Shown: positions 1 to 5,338 of the stretch, piece after piece
How the letters are laid out: every line of letters starts with the position of its first letter
Position numbering within the stretch: position 1 is the stretch's first letter
Notes under the pieces: generated by a model
Seen by the model: only the letters and a program-made list of their open reading frames with translations
What the model was told of the DNA's origin: nothing
Database searches by the model: none
Position numbers and translations under genes: made by a program
Source of the DNA: Ruoffia tabacinasalis
GTDB lineage: Bacteria > Bacillota > Bacilli > Lactobacillales > Aerococcaceae
Length of the DNA stretch: 5,338 bases
Assembly (NCBI RefSeq): GCF_042652985.1
Contig: NZ_JBHSHQ010000010.1
Span: 1 to 5,338, forward strand
Reading direction: 5' to 3'

Positions 1-246
1 TGTCTGCTCACTTAAATCATAGTCCTCAAGCGTCTTTTGATAAGGGAATTTCGCCCATTTTAAGCGACGGACTTTGTTTTTCTCTTCTCGCTTTGTTAGT
101 TCGTATTTCAAGAGATGGTTTAACAGTTCATAATAAGTCCAAGATTTTTGCTCAGCCTCTCGCATGAATGCAGGAAGCTCAAGCGAAACCTCAGATAATC
201 GCAGCTGTTTAAAGGCCTGCTGTAAATCTTCCAAGCCATTACTCAT
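1..246 (-). CDS. istB: IstB-like ATP-binding transposition helper protein, N-terminal part
   Basis: IstB is the AAA+ ATPase of IS21-type elements that works with the IstA transposase in target selection and strand transfer. Only the first 82 codons are inside the window; family members are about 250 residues, so the Walker A and B motifs are beyond the left edge. The visible part begins MSNGLEDLQQAFKQLRLSEV, is helical and charged, and contains the typical IstB stretch RRLKWAKFPYQKTLEDYDL near residues 60-78. I chose the ATG at 246-244 because it overlaps the istA stop by 8 bases (239-246) and has GGTGA a few bases upstream, the arrangement expected for translational coupling with istA. No frameshift is seen in the visible part. 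Too short to appear as a long open frame, but the identity is clear from its position and sequence. Confidence 0.88.
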   Translation of the reverse strand, partial: MSNGLEDLQQAFKQLRLSEVSLELPAFMREAEQKSWTYYELLNHLLKYELTKREEKNKVRRLKWAKFPYQKTLEDYDLSEQT

Positions 247-1795
247 TCACTTCACCGCCCAAAATTTTGACATACTCACTGATTGAGCGTGTGGATACTT
301 GAATACCTGATGAAGCAGTCGAAGAGATTGATTCGATTCCTCTTGGAATATCTCCCGGCTTGTGCTGGTTTAAATAAGCAGCGACGTCTCTAAAATCATT
401 GGCGTTCCATAGTTCATTTTCAATACAATATGCGAGTGCCGCATCCCGTTCTTGGGGGTATGTTTGAATGCTCTTTTCCAAGACCATAAACTGATCGCGT
501 ACATACCGTTTATACTTTTCCGTTATTTTATCAATAAAGAGAATGGCTGCCTCTTCTTGTTCGAATAGGCCAATCATGGCTGTGCGGTATTTTTGCAGTG
601 TTTTTTCCCGATCACGACCGTGGTTGCGATTTTTTATCAATTTACCTTTTTCTAAAGAAAGGGTATGCCGCGCAATTTCATCACCTGTAATCTTATGTAG
701 AATAACCAATTCTTGGCCTTTTTCATGAAGATAGACTTGATTTGAACCGTCGGTTTTATAGGTACCAAGCGGTACCGAATAGCGGTTCCCTCTAAAGCGA
801 ATCGTATTGTCTTTATTTACGGTAGCTGTTATACTATTTCTGAAAGATATATCTTTGTGTTTGATTGAAGAGACTGGTTTCAAGTGTGCTTTTTCCAGAA
901 GGAACACTGAATCTGGTCTCTTTTTTGTTGTGCCGTGTACTTTATGATTTCCTGTGCGTTCCAGCCAGGAGCGAGATTTCTTATTCCAGTCATCAAGTCC
1001 ATCATAGACCCGATTCTTTGCGAAGTTAGCCTTTACATAACCGACGACACGTTCAATTTTTCCTTTTGTTTCGGGATCTGACCCGCGGCACAAGTAAACA
1101 TCAAAACCTAAGGCTTGTTGATATGCTTGAAAGTCTTGGGTGAGTAAAAGGTCTCCGGCGTTCTCACTGACCGCGATTAAATTGTCTTGGTCATAAACCA
1201 TTTCTTCAGGCATTCCGCCAAAGTGACGAAAGGCATTTTCATGCGAACGAATGGTATCTTGTGTCGTAAAGGGCCGGTCCAACCATTCAAGATATTTGTA
1301 GCGGCTATGCGATAAAACAAAAGAGATAAAATACAGCTTGATTTCTTCTTTGCTTCTTGTCTTTTGCTTCGTTTGACCCCAATCCACTTGGATTTGCGCA
1401 CCCATCTCTACTTCGGGAATGGCTTCATATTGCCGGATTTTTTTACGTTTAGGGATCGCATACTGATCTCTCAGATGTTTGATATACGAGCGTAGCGTGC
1501 TTGAGCCGACCTGAAGATCCGGATATTCTTCCAACAGCCAATCCTCAATTTGAGCAGCCGATAAATCGCTGTGCTCCTTCAGCCACTCCAGAATTATGTC
1601 TGCGTAAGGATCCAATTTCTTGGCTCGATTTTGTAAAGTATATGTCCATTCGGACATTTCCTTAAAGTCCTTTGCCAGATATTTCCTCACCGTGTCTCGA
1701 TTCACTCCAACTTTTCGTTCAATTTGACTTTTATTGAATCCCAATCGATGTAATCGATGGATTTCATGATAAATACTCATCTTTTTTTCGTTCAC
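239..1795 (-). CDS. istA: IS21-family transposase IstA
   Basis: DDE-type transposase that cuts and joins the ends of the IS21-type element, acting on DNA with IstB. The 518-residue protein has full family length. Residues 6-42 form a helix-turn-helix (HRLGFNKSQIERKVGVNRDT) for end binding, followed by a second helical DNA-binding region to about 115. The rve/integrase core runs from about 130 to 260, with candidate catalytic residues D138 (IQVDWGQ), D202 (MVYDQDN) and E248 (KGKIERVVGYVK); all three are present, so the enzyme looks active. The C-terminal third has the beta-rich IstA tail (FRGNRYSVPLGTY). The start is GTG at 1795: GGAGG lies 7 bases upstream (1807-1803), whereas the next ATG, codon 6, has no ribosome site. 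Expression probably starts from the TATACT box at 1833-1828 and is shielded by a hairpin. Downstream istB overlaps its stop. Confidence 0.95.
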   Translation of the reverse strand: MNEKKMSIYHEIHRLHRLGFNKSQIERKVGVNRDTVRKYLAKDFKEMSEWTYTLQNRAKKLDPYADIILEWLKEHSDLSAAQIEDWLLEEYPDLQVGSSTLRSYIKHLRDQYAIPKRKKIRQYEAIPEVEMGAQIQVDWGQTKQKTRSKEEIKLYFISFVLSHSRYKYLEWLDRPFTTQDTIRSHENAFRHFGGMPEEMVYDQDNLIAVSENAGDLLLTQDFQAYQQALGFDVYLCRGSDPETKGKIERVVGYVKANFAKNRVYDGLDDWNKKSRSWLERTGNHKVHGTTKKRPDSVFLLEKAHLKPVSSIKHKDISFRNSITATVNKDNTIRFRGNRYSVPLGTYKTDGSNQVYLHEKGQELVILHKITGDEIARHTLSLEKGKLIKNRNHGRDREKTLQKYRTAMIGLFEQEEAAILFIDKITEKYKRYVRDQFMVLEKSIQTYPQERDAALAYCIENELWNANDFRDVAAYLNQHKPGDIPRGIESISSTASSGIQVSTRSISEYVKILGGEVNE

Positions 1796-1805
1796 CTTTC
1801 ATCCT

Positions 1806-1843
1806 CCAATTCAATTGATACTGCAAAAGTATAACTGAATTGG
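1806..1843 (-). promoter_or_regulatory. Fold-back hairpin and probable istA promoter at the IS21 end
   Basis: On the minus strand, arms 1843-1829 (CCAATTCAGTTATAC) and 1821-1806 (GTATCAATTGAATTGG) are near-perfect inverted copies around a 7-base loop. The 3' arm overlaps the GG of the istA ribosome site GGAGG (1807-1803). A good -10 box TATACT (1833-1828) sits inside the 5' arm, with only a weak -35 candidate (TTCCAA, about 18 bases further upstream). A transcript from this box would start near 1821 and lack the 5' arm, leaving the ribosome site free, while read-through RNA from hsdM would carry both arms and hide it. The inverted repeat is visible; the regulatory role is inference. Confidence 0.5.
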
Positions 1844-1894
1844 TTCTTTTTTTGGAATAAAGTGCCGAAACTTATCTAGCAATAATTGCTGAAT

Positions 1895-2773
1895 CTAATT
1901 TAGCATTAACACCACATCAATTGGTTCTGGTTCTTCAAAAGTATCTACATAGCGCGGGATATTTAAATTATAGTCATTCTCTACAATCTCATCATAAGGT
2001 GCTAAATAAGCATACTTATCTACAAATTCGCGCTTCTTATAAGTTTCAAGTATCTTTTCAATATTTTCTTCAGTTAAGATGTTTTGATTTTTTTCTTTAG
2101 TGAATTCATTTGATGCATCAATGAACATCACATCACGATTTACTCTATTTTTCTTTAGAATAATGATTGTAGTTGGGATACTTGTATTCACAAAAATATT
2201 AGCTGGTAAACCAATCACCGCATCAATGGCTCCGTTTTCTAGTAGAGCTTTACGTATCTTCCCTTCAGATGCACCACGGAACAATACGCCATGTGGAAGT
2301 ACAATTGCCATAACTCCATCATTACGTAAATGATAATAACCATGTAGTAAGAATGCAAAGTCAGCCTTAGATTTCGGTGGTAATACGCCAAATGAAGAAA
2401 ATCTTGGGTCATCTAAAAAGCCTTTAGATGCTGACCATTTTGCTGAGTATGGAGGGTTCATTAATACACCTTGGAAGTTTGTCGGCTCATCTGTTGGCCA
2501 ATCCTCATCAAGTGTATCACCATTACGTAACTTCTGATTCTCAATAGGCACTCTATGAAGAAACATATTCATACGTGCTAAGTTATAGGTAGAAGTGTTT
2601 AATTCTTGTCCAAAGTAACGAACGCTTAATGGTTCATTGGAATAGCGTTGTGCGTTTAGAAGAAGCGATCCCGATCCCATAGTTGGGTCATAAATGGTGA
2701 ATCCCTTTTGATCCTCTTTACCCATTAATACTATTTGCGTCATTAATCTAGCTACTTGTTGCGGTGTGTAGAA
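1895..2773 (-). pseudogene. hsdM: Type I restriction-modification methyltransferase subunit HsdM, truncated at both ends
   Basis: HsdM is the N6-adenine methyltransferase subunit of type I restriction-modification, binding S-adenosylmethionine and working with HsdS and HsdR. Recognisable sequence starts at FYTPQQVARL (2773-2744), before the first ATG at 2743. Counting from that ATG, motif I is DPTMGSGSLL (19-28), motif IV is NPPY (96-99), and LPHGVLFRG is at 149-157. HsdM is usually about 500-540 residues, so the whole N-terminal helical domain (about 190 residues) is gone; an in-frame TAA lies just upstream of the break. After PIDVV the frame ends at VLMLN-stop, but the -1 shifted frame continues VNAKLDSAIIAR, which suits an HsdM tail better and suggests a one-base loss. 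The IS21-like element then cuts off the rest. No hsdS or hsdR is in the window. A working enzyme is very unlikely, though the motifs themselves are intact. Confidence 0.88.
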
Positions 2774-2812
2774 GGATTATAATTCTATTAAATGTTCAGA
2801 TGCTTATAATCC
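2774..2812. repeat. 9-bp perfect inverted repeat at the hsdM break
   Basis: GGATTATAA (2774-2782) and TTATAATCC (2804-2812) are perfect inverted copies separated by 21 bases. The left arm begins at the base where HsdM-like coding sequence stops, so it marks a recombination or deletion boundary. There is no run of T after either arm, so it does not look like a terminator. From 2813 to about 2960 I see only AT-rich DNA with stops in all frames and no recognisable gene, RNA or element. Confidence 0.5.
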
Positions 2813-2965
2813 ACGGTCTATAAGGTTTTTAACCCTATATTGCATTAATTATTAAATGAACACATTTTCAACACAGAATTCATATGATGATTTTATTTTT
2901 TGTTCACTTTTTATGTTACATTACGACTACGCGTTATAGTTCTTGAAGTATTATCCTTTACTTAA

Positions 2966-2994
2966 CTGTTTAACTTTTACTATTAATGTATAAT
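2966..2994 (+). promoter_or_regulatory. Probable promoter of the 49-codon gene
   Basis: A consensus -10 box TATAAT is at 2989-2994, 41 bases before the start codon at 3035, with a transcript start expected near 3001. No good TTGACA-like box lies 16-18 bases upstream; the best region is ACTGTTTAAC (2965-2974). The -10 box alone supports the call. Confidence 0.45.
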
Positions 2995-3034
2995 TATTGA
3001 ACTATATAAAATATCATAAAGGAGGGGGATACTA

Positions 3035-3184
3035 ATGAGTGAGAAAGATACTAAAAAATATCAGCAAGAAAAAAGCAATAATGATCATATATTAACTAAG
3101 GAAGAACAGGAACAGGAATTGGAAAAATTGAAAAAAATACTTGAAAAACATAAGGATATTTTTATTAGACTAAAGGATAAATAA
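3035..3184 (+). CDS. Small charged hypothetical protein, 49 residues
   Basis: Not recognised. The frame runs ATG to TAA with a perfect ribosome site, AAAGGAGGGGG (GGAGG at 3021-3025, 9 bases before the ATG), and a consensus TATAAT box upstream, so it is very likely translated despite its size. The protein starts MSEKDTKKYQQEKSNNDHIL, with a hydrophilic and probably flexible first 20 residues. From residue 21 it is a Glu/Lys-rich stretch (EEQEQELEKLKKILEKHKD) with leucine/isoleucine spacing that predicts one amphipathic helix or short coiled coil, ending IRLKDK. There is no signal peptide, membrane segment or cysteine. It is the only complete non-transposon gene here and runs against its neighbours, ending before a shared terminator. 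It might be a small regulator, antitoxin-like or partner-binding protein, but nothing in the sequence decides this. Confidence 0.7.
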   Translation: MSEKDTKKYQQEKSNNDHILTKEEQEQELEKLKKILEKHKDIFIRLKDK

Positions 3185-3199
3185 GTTAGAGTTCTCTAA

Positions 3200-3219
3200 G
3201 GTAGGAATTTATTCCTATC
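3200..3219 (+). repeat. Short hairpin after the 49-codon gene
   Basis: TAGGAAT and ATTCCTA (3202-3208 and 3211-3217) pair around a TT loop, and flanking GG/TC extends the stem to about 9 pairs in RNA. It begins 16 bases after the stop codon and has no T-run, so it may be an RNA 3' structure rather than a terminator by itself. Confidence 0.35.
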
Positions 3220-3244
3220 TAAGCATAATGCCTAAAAGTATAAA

Positions 3245-3295
3245 AAAAGCTCTAGAACAACACGACGTGTTACTCTAGGGCTTTTATATGTTTTT
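3245..3295. terminator. Bidirectional rho-independent terminator with nested stem
   Basis: Outer arms AAAAGCTCTAGA (3245-3256) and TCTAGGGCTTTT (3274-3285) pair with a single U-G wobble; an inner stem AACAC/GTGTT (3259-3263 and 3267-3271) stacks inside. On the minus strand the stem is followed by seven T (complement of 3248-3242), and on the plus strand by TTTT and a further T5 at 3291-3295. It can end both the plus-strand 49-codon gene and minus-strand transcription coming from the chimeric frame that stops at 3328. Confidence 0.88.
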
Positions 3296-3327
3296 ACAAT
3301 TAAACCAATTTAAAGATAAGTTAGTAA

Positions 3328-3860
3328 TCATAGTGAATGTGTATCGTTGATTATAATCTGTTGGAGTTCATTGCAAAAAGTTATTAATTTTTCAAATAAT
3401 TCATCAATAGGCTCTATGATTTCTACACTTTCATTTTCCCTATAAGCAGTATATACTATTTTATCTTCTTGTATTTTAGTTGAATCTATACCACGAGTTA
3501 TTGATTTTCGAAGATCTCTCCAAGGTTGTTCAGGAGCACTCACGCCGAAAAGTTTCCTAAAAATTTTTTCTCTGATTTCACCATCTCCTTGAAGGTTAGC
3601 ATTGATTTCATCTTTGATTATTTTATTACTAAAACTTGTAATTTCAGTTTCTTCCGGAATTTTAGAAGAAATAATAGATTTAAGCAAACTTTCGGTGAAA
3701 ATTAAGGATGTTAGAATAAGTGACTTCCTAATTAGATTATCAGAGGTTTTATTTACTTTTTCATGAATATCAGCTATTGTTTGTTCATATGTTGTAAACT
3801 CTAAGGGATTCTCTTTATACCTCTCATGCTCGTATTGGAATCCGAATTCGTAATCTGTTT
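3328..3860 (-). other. HEPN-like C-terminal domain of the chimeric frame
   Basis: This part (about residues 117-292 counting from the TTG) has a layout like small HEPN-fold proteins: an N-terminal linker, a long helix with a conserved-looking Glu (DNLIRKSLILTSLIFTESLL, 156-175), a charged middle, and WRDLRKSITRG at 229-239, then a last helix (IDELFEKLITFCNELQQIII). HEPN nucleases usually carry R-x4-6-H, often written LRN-S/D-IAH. Here R233 is kept but the histidine position holds R238 (codon CGT, 3495-3493). Its own start has been lost at the join. The family call rests on pattern only and is tentative; it could also be an unrelated helical hypothetical protein. Confidence 0.4.
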
Positions 3861-4245
3861 TTTGATTATTATCATTAACACTAGATTGCCCAGCTGAATA
3901 CGGAGGATTACCAATAATTGCAGTTATTGGTACTTCTTTTTGGCGTTTTAAACTATCGTTATTTGAACCGAAATATGAATCATCTAATGTATCTTCTGCT
4001 TCTGTACTCTCGAATGTATCAGTTAAGACAATACCTTCAAACGGTGCATATCCTTTATTGCCATTTATTTCGTCAAATGTAGCTTCAATATTAATTGCCG
4101 CAATATAATAACTTAACAAAATGATTTCGTTTGCATGCAACTCTTGCGTATATTTACGAGTAATATCAGCTAAAGTGATTTCACCTTTGTTAATTAATTC
4201 TTTCAAATAATGGAGAGTTCGAACTATAAAAGTACCAGTACCCTC
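3328..4245 (-). pseudogene. Chimeric remnant: type ISP restriction enzyme methyltransferase piece fused to a HEPN-like domain
   Basis: The open frame starts after a TGA at 4248-4246 with EGTGTFIVRTLHYLKEL, the end of a methyltransferase motif I (GTGTF). Counting from the TTG at 4206, residues 1-115 continue as the methylase part of large single-chain type ISP enzymes (LlaGI/LlaBIII-like): KYTQELHANEIILLSYYIAA, then YAPFEGIVLTDTF, then motif IV NPPYSAGQ at 100-107. Such enzymes are about 1500 residues with nuclease and helicase domains in front; only this slice remains. At about residue 116 the sequence changes to an unrelated helical protein (NQKTDYEFGFQYEHERYKEN onward) that runs to the TGA at 3328. 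The 292 codons after TTG contain no ATG and the TTG has no ribosome site, so there is no convincing start. Translation is doubtful. Terminators lie on both sides. Confidence 0.75.
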
Positions 4246-4280
4246 TCATGTCAAGCTTATGACAAAATTTTGATGTTATG

Positions 4281-4310
4281 TAAATAAAAAAGAGTAGTCT
4301 TAACTACTCT
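4281..4310 (-). terminator. Rho-independent terminator of the IS256-disrupted gene
   Basis: Read on the minus strand, AGAGTAGT (4310-4303), loop TAAG, and ACTACTCT (4298-4291) form an 8-bp stem followed by a T-run (complement of 4291-4286) and TTT further on. It lies 31 bases after the TAA of the gene that ends at 4341, and before the chimeric frame, so the two are separate transcription units. Confidence 0.85.
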
Positions 4311-4340
4311 CAAAATGTTTTTATGCTAATCCTATTTAAT

Positions 4341-4868
4341 TTAATGTTCTATTAAAATTTCTTCTAACATAGGCTCTATGCCTCTTTTTATTAAAGATTC
4401 TACTAACCTCTGTGCATGAAATCTATTAATATAGAATGCAATATGATTCAATAACTCAGCCGCTTTTTCTCTTACTTCAAATGTAGATAAATTGTTTTCA
4501 AGAATATAGTTAGCGATATCTGCAAAATTATCTGCATCTTTAAATCTATTGCATTGAGAATCCATATCTAATTCAATAAACTTAATTACCTCTAAAATAG
4601 ACTCTGGATACTCATTAAAATAATAATATAATGAGTATTTGAAGTTACGTATGTTAATTATATTATTGCACAGATCCTTTGATGATAGAGAAGATATATA
4701 CATTGATGTTCTGTCATTATATTTCTTAGATTCTATTGAGCTTAGAATCTCTTCCTTGTTCTTATTATCATCTATAAATTTTTTTATTTTGATAAAATTT
4801 TTATACATATTAAATGCATCTTTATAACGGATAAAGTCCATATAATTGTGTAAAAGATAAAAGGCCAT
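4341..4868 (-). pseudogene. 3' part of an unknown gene interrupted by an IS256-like element
   Basis: Not recognised. The frame encodes 175 residues, but residues 1-13 (MAFYLLHNYMDFI) come from the IS256-like terminal repeat and leader; native coding starts at residue 14 (RYKDAFNMYKNF). The true 5' part of the gene should lie beyond the far end of the IS, outside the window. The native 162 residues are mostly helical and rich in Asn, Ile, Lys and Glu, with no membrane segment or obvious catalytic motif; the end is RLVESLIKRGIEPMLEEILIEH. The ATG at 4868 has an AAGGG about 9 bases upstream inside the IS, so a fused product could be made if the IS end drives transcription, but this is inference. 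A terminator follows. Its setting between defence-gene remnants suggests, without proof, a defence or mobile-DNA role. Confidence 0.65.
4830..4855 (+). repeat. IS256-type left terminal inverted repeat
   Basis: The 26 bases start GATAAAGTCCATATAATTGT and resemble the IS256 terminal repeat, which I recall as having G rather than A after GTCC. Just inside, AAAAGG (4859-4864) and CCTTTT (4877-4882) form a small subterminal inverted repeat. Reading minus-strand through this repeat stays open and fuses to the disrupted gene. Confidence 0.85.
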
Positions 4869-4929
4869 GTAACAGCCCTTTTACGGTACAATGTTTTTAA
4901 CCACAAAAACATACCTAGGAGGACGTTAC

Positions 4930-5338
4930 ATGACCCAAGTACATTTTACACTGAACAACGAAGAGGTTCAAAGTATTATTGAACATTCGGTAAAAGATGA
5001 AGTTTCTAAAAATATTTTGACCACTGTTTTCAACCAATTGATGGAAAAGCAACGAACAGAATATATTCAAGCCGATGATTATGAACGTTCAGAAAGTCGT
5101 AAGAGTCAAAGAAATGGCTATTATGAGCGAGACTTTACGACTCGTGTGGGCACACTCGAGTTAAAAGTGCCTAGAACACGTGATGGTGAATTTTCACCGA
5201 CGGTGTTTGAGCGTTATCAGCGAAATGAAAAGGCACTGCTCGCTTCAATGCTTGAGATGTATGTTTCGGGCGTTTCGACACGTAAAGTTTCAAAGATTGT
5301 TGAAGAGCTATGTGGAAAATCGGTATCGAAATCTTTTG
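4930..5338 (+). CDS. tnp: IS256-family (mutator-type) transposase, N-terminal part
   Basis: DDE transposase of the IS256/mutator group, which moves the element through a circular intermediate. Only the first 136 codons are in the window; IS256 transposase is 390 residues, so all catalytic acidic residues lie outside. The visible part begins MTQVHFTLNNEEVQSIIEHS and contains the conserved family stretches QRNGYYERDF, LELKVPRTRDG, FSPTVFERYQRNEKAL and MYVSGVSTRKVSKIVEELCG; this region holds the N-terminal DNA-binding part. The ATG is fixed by AGGAGG (4917-4922), 7 bases upstream. A TACAAT box (4887-4892) may be the -10 of its promoter, but no good -35 box is seen. The reading frame is intact to the edge, and the gene runs away from the gene it has split. 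Confidence 0.95.
   Translation, partial: MTQVHFTLNNEEVQSIIEHSVKDEVSKNILTTVFNQLMEKQRTEYIQADDYERSESRKSQRNGYYERDFTTRVGTLELKVPRTRDGEFSPTVFERYQRNEKALLASMLEMYVSGVSTRKVSKIVEELCGKSVSKSF

Larger units (their letters stand above)
1..1881 (-). mobile_element. IS21-family insertion sequence, istA-side end (partial)
   Basis: The stretch carries the standard IS21 gene pair istA-istB in order on the minus strand, so the element enters from the right and leaves the window at the left; its istB-side end is not visible. The right boundary is inferred: hsdM-like sequence continues in another frame to about 1882, and on the minus strand a TG at 1881-1880 starts a non-coding stretch leading to istA, matching the usual TG...CA ends of the family. 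I could not verify the terminal inverted repeat or target duplication because the other end is missing. The insertion lies in the last part of hsdM. The boundary could be off by about 20 bases. Confidence 0.75.
4830..5338 (+). mobile_element. IS256-like insertion sequence, left end and start (partial)
   Basis: The element starts at GATAAAGTCC (4830) and continues past the window edge. Its end, leader and transposase start match, from memory, IS256 with scattered differences, so it is a variant or close relative rather than a distant family member. The full element is about 1.3 kb, so roughly 0.8 kb is missing. A target duplication of 8-9 bp is expected; the flanking candidate is TTATAACG (4822-4829), to be compared with the far side. 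Confidence 0.92.

Noticed and set aside
543..728. Plus-strand open frame of 61 codons
   Set aside because: Lies antisense inside istA, has no ribosome site and no family resemblance.
1177..1401. Minus-strand open frame of 74 codons
   Set aside because: Another frame of istA on the same strand, fully inside the conserved catalytic core.
2100..2333. Plus-strand open frame of 77 codons
   Set aside because: Antisense shadow of the hsdM remnant, no ribosome site.
1895..2743. Reading the 282-codon frame as a complete methyltransferase
   Set aside because: HsdM coding continues upstream of the ATG (FYTPQQVARL), so the ATG is internal and the protein lacks its N-terminal domain and tail.
2813..2960. 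Possible leftover coding, a small RNA, tRNA or CRISPR repeats in the gene-free stretch
   Set aside because: Frames are closed by frequent stops, no repeated units or tRNA-like arms are seen.
4204..4206. TTG as a genuine start of the chimeric frame
   Set aside because: No ribosome site precedes it and homologous codons (GTGTFIVRTLHY) continue upstream to the stop at 4246.
4263..4272. CAAAATTTTG palindrome
   Set aside because: Ten-base AT palindromes are expected by chance in such AT-rich DNA and nothing nearby uses it.
4639..4827. Plus-strand open frame of 62 codons, hydrophobic
   Set aside because: Antisense to the AT-rich unknown gene; the hydrophobic look follows from complementing Asn/Lys codons.

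Overview
The window looks like AT-rich, low-GC Firmicutes DNA, most likely from the Staphylococcaceae or a close relative. The rightmost gene is the N-terminus of a close relative of IS256, the staphylococcal/enterococcal element. The other families present (an IS21-type IstA/IstB pair, type I HsdM, a type ISP methyltransferase fragment) fit the same group, as do the strong GGAGG ribosome sites and TTG/GTG start codons. Species is inference only.

Layout, left to right. Positions 1 to about 1881 hold one end of an IS21-family element read on the minus strand: an intact istA and the first 82 codons of istB, overlapping by 8 bases. The element's end, with a fold-back hairpin and a likely istA promoter, lies between istA and a broken hsdM (1895-2773, minus). 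That hsdM keeps the methyltransferase core, has lost its N-terminal third and its C-terminal tail, and carries a probable frameshift just before the IS. A 9-bp inverted repeat sits exactly at its 5' break. A short gene-free stretch leads to a 49-codon plus-strand gene (3035-3184) with its own promoter and a very good ribosome site. It is followed by a large hairpin that can terminate transcription from both sides. Next, on the minus strand, is a chimeric open frame (3328-4245). Its first part is a piece of a type ISP restriction enzyme methyltransferase (motif I GTGTF to motif IV NPPY), joined in frame to an unrelated helical domain that resembles HEPN proteins but seems to lack the catalytic histidine. 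A minus-strand terminator follows, then the 3' part of an unknown gene (4341-4829) cut by an IS256-like element (from 4830), whose transposase start fills the rest of the window.

The genes do not form one working pathway. The window reads as a decayed defence island: at least two restriction-modification systems reduced to fragments, a possible HEPN-type protein, an unknown gene, and insertion sequences on both sides. The only genes that look intact are istA and the 49-codon gene; istB and the IS256-like transposase run off the window.
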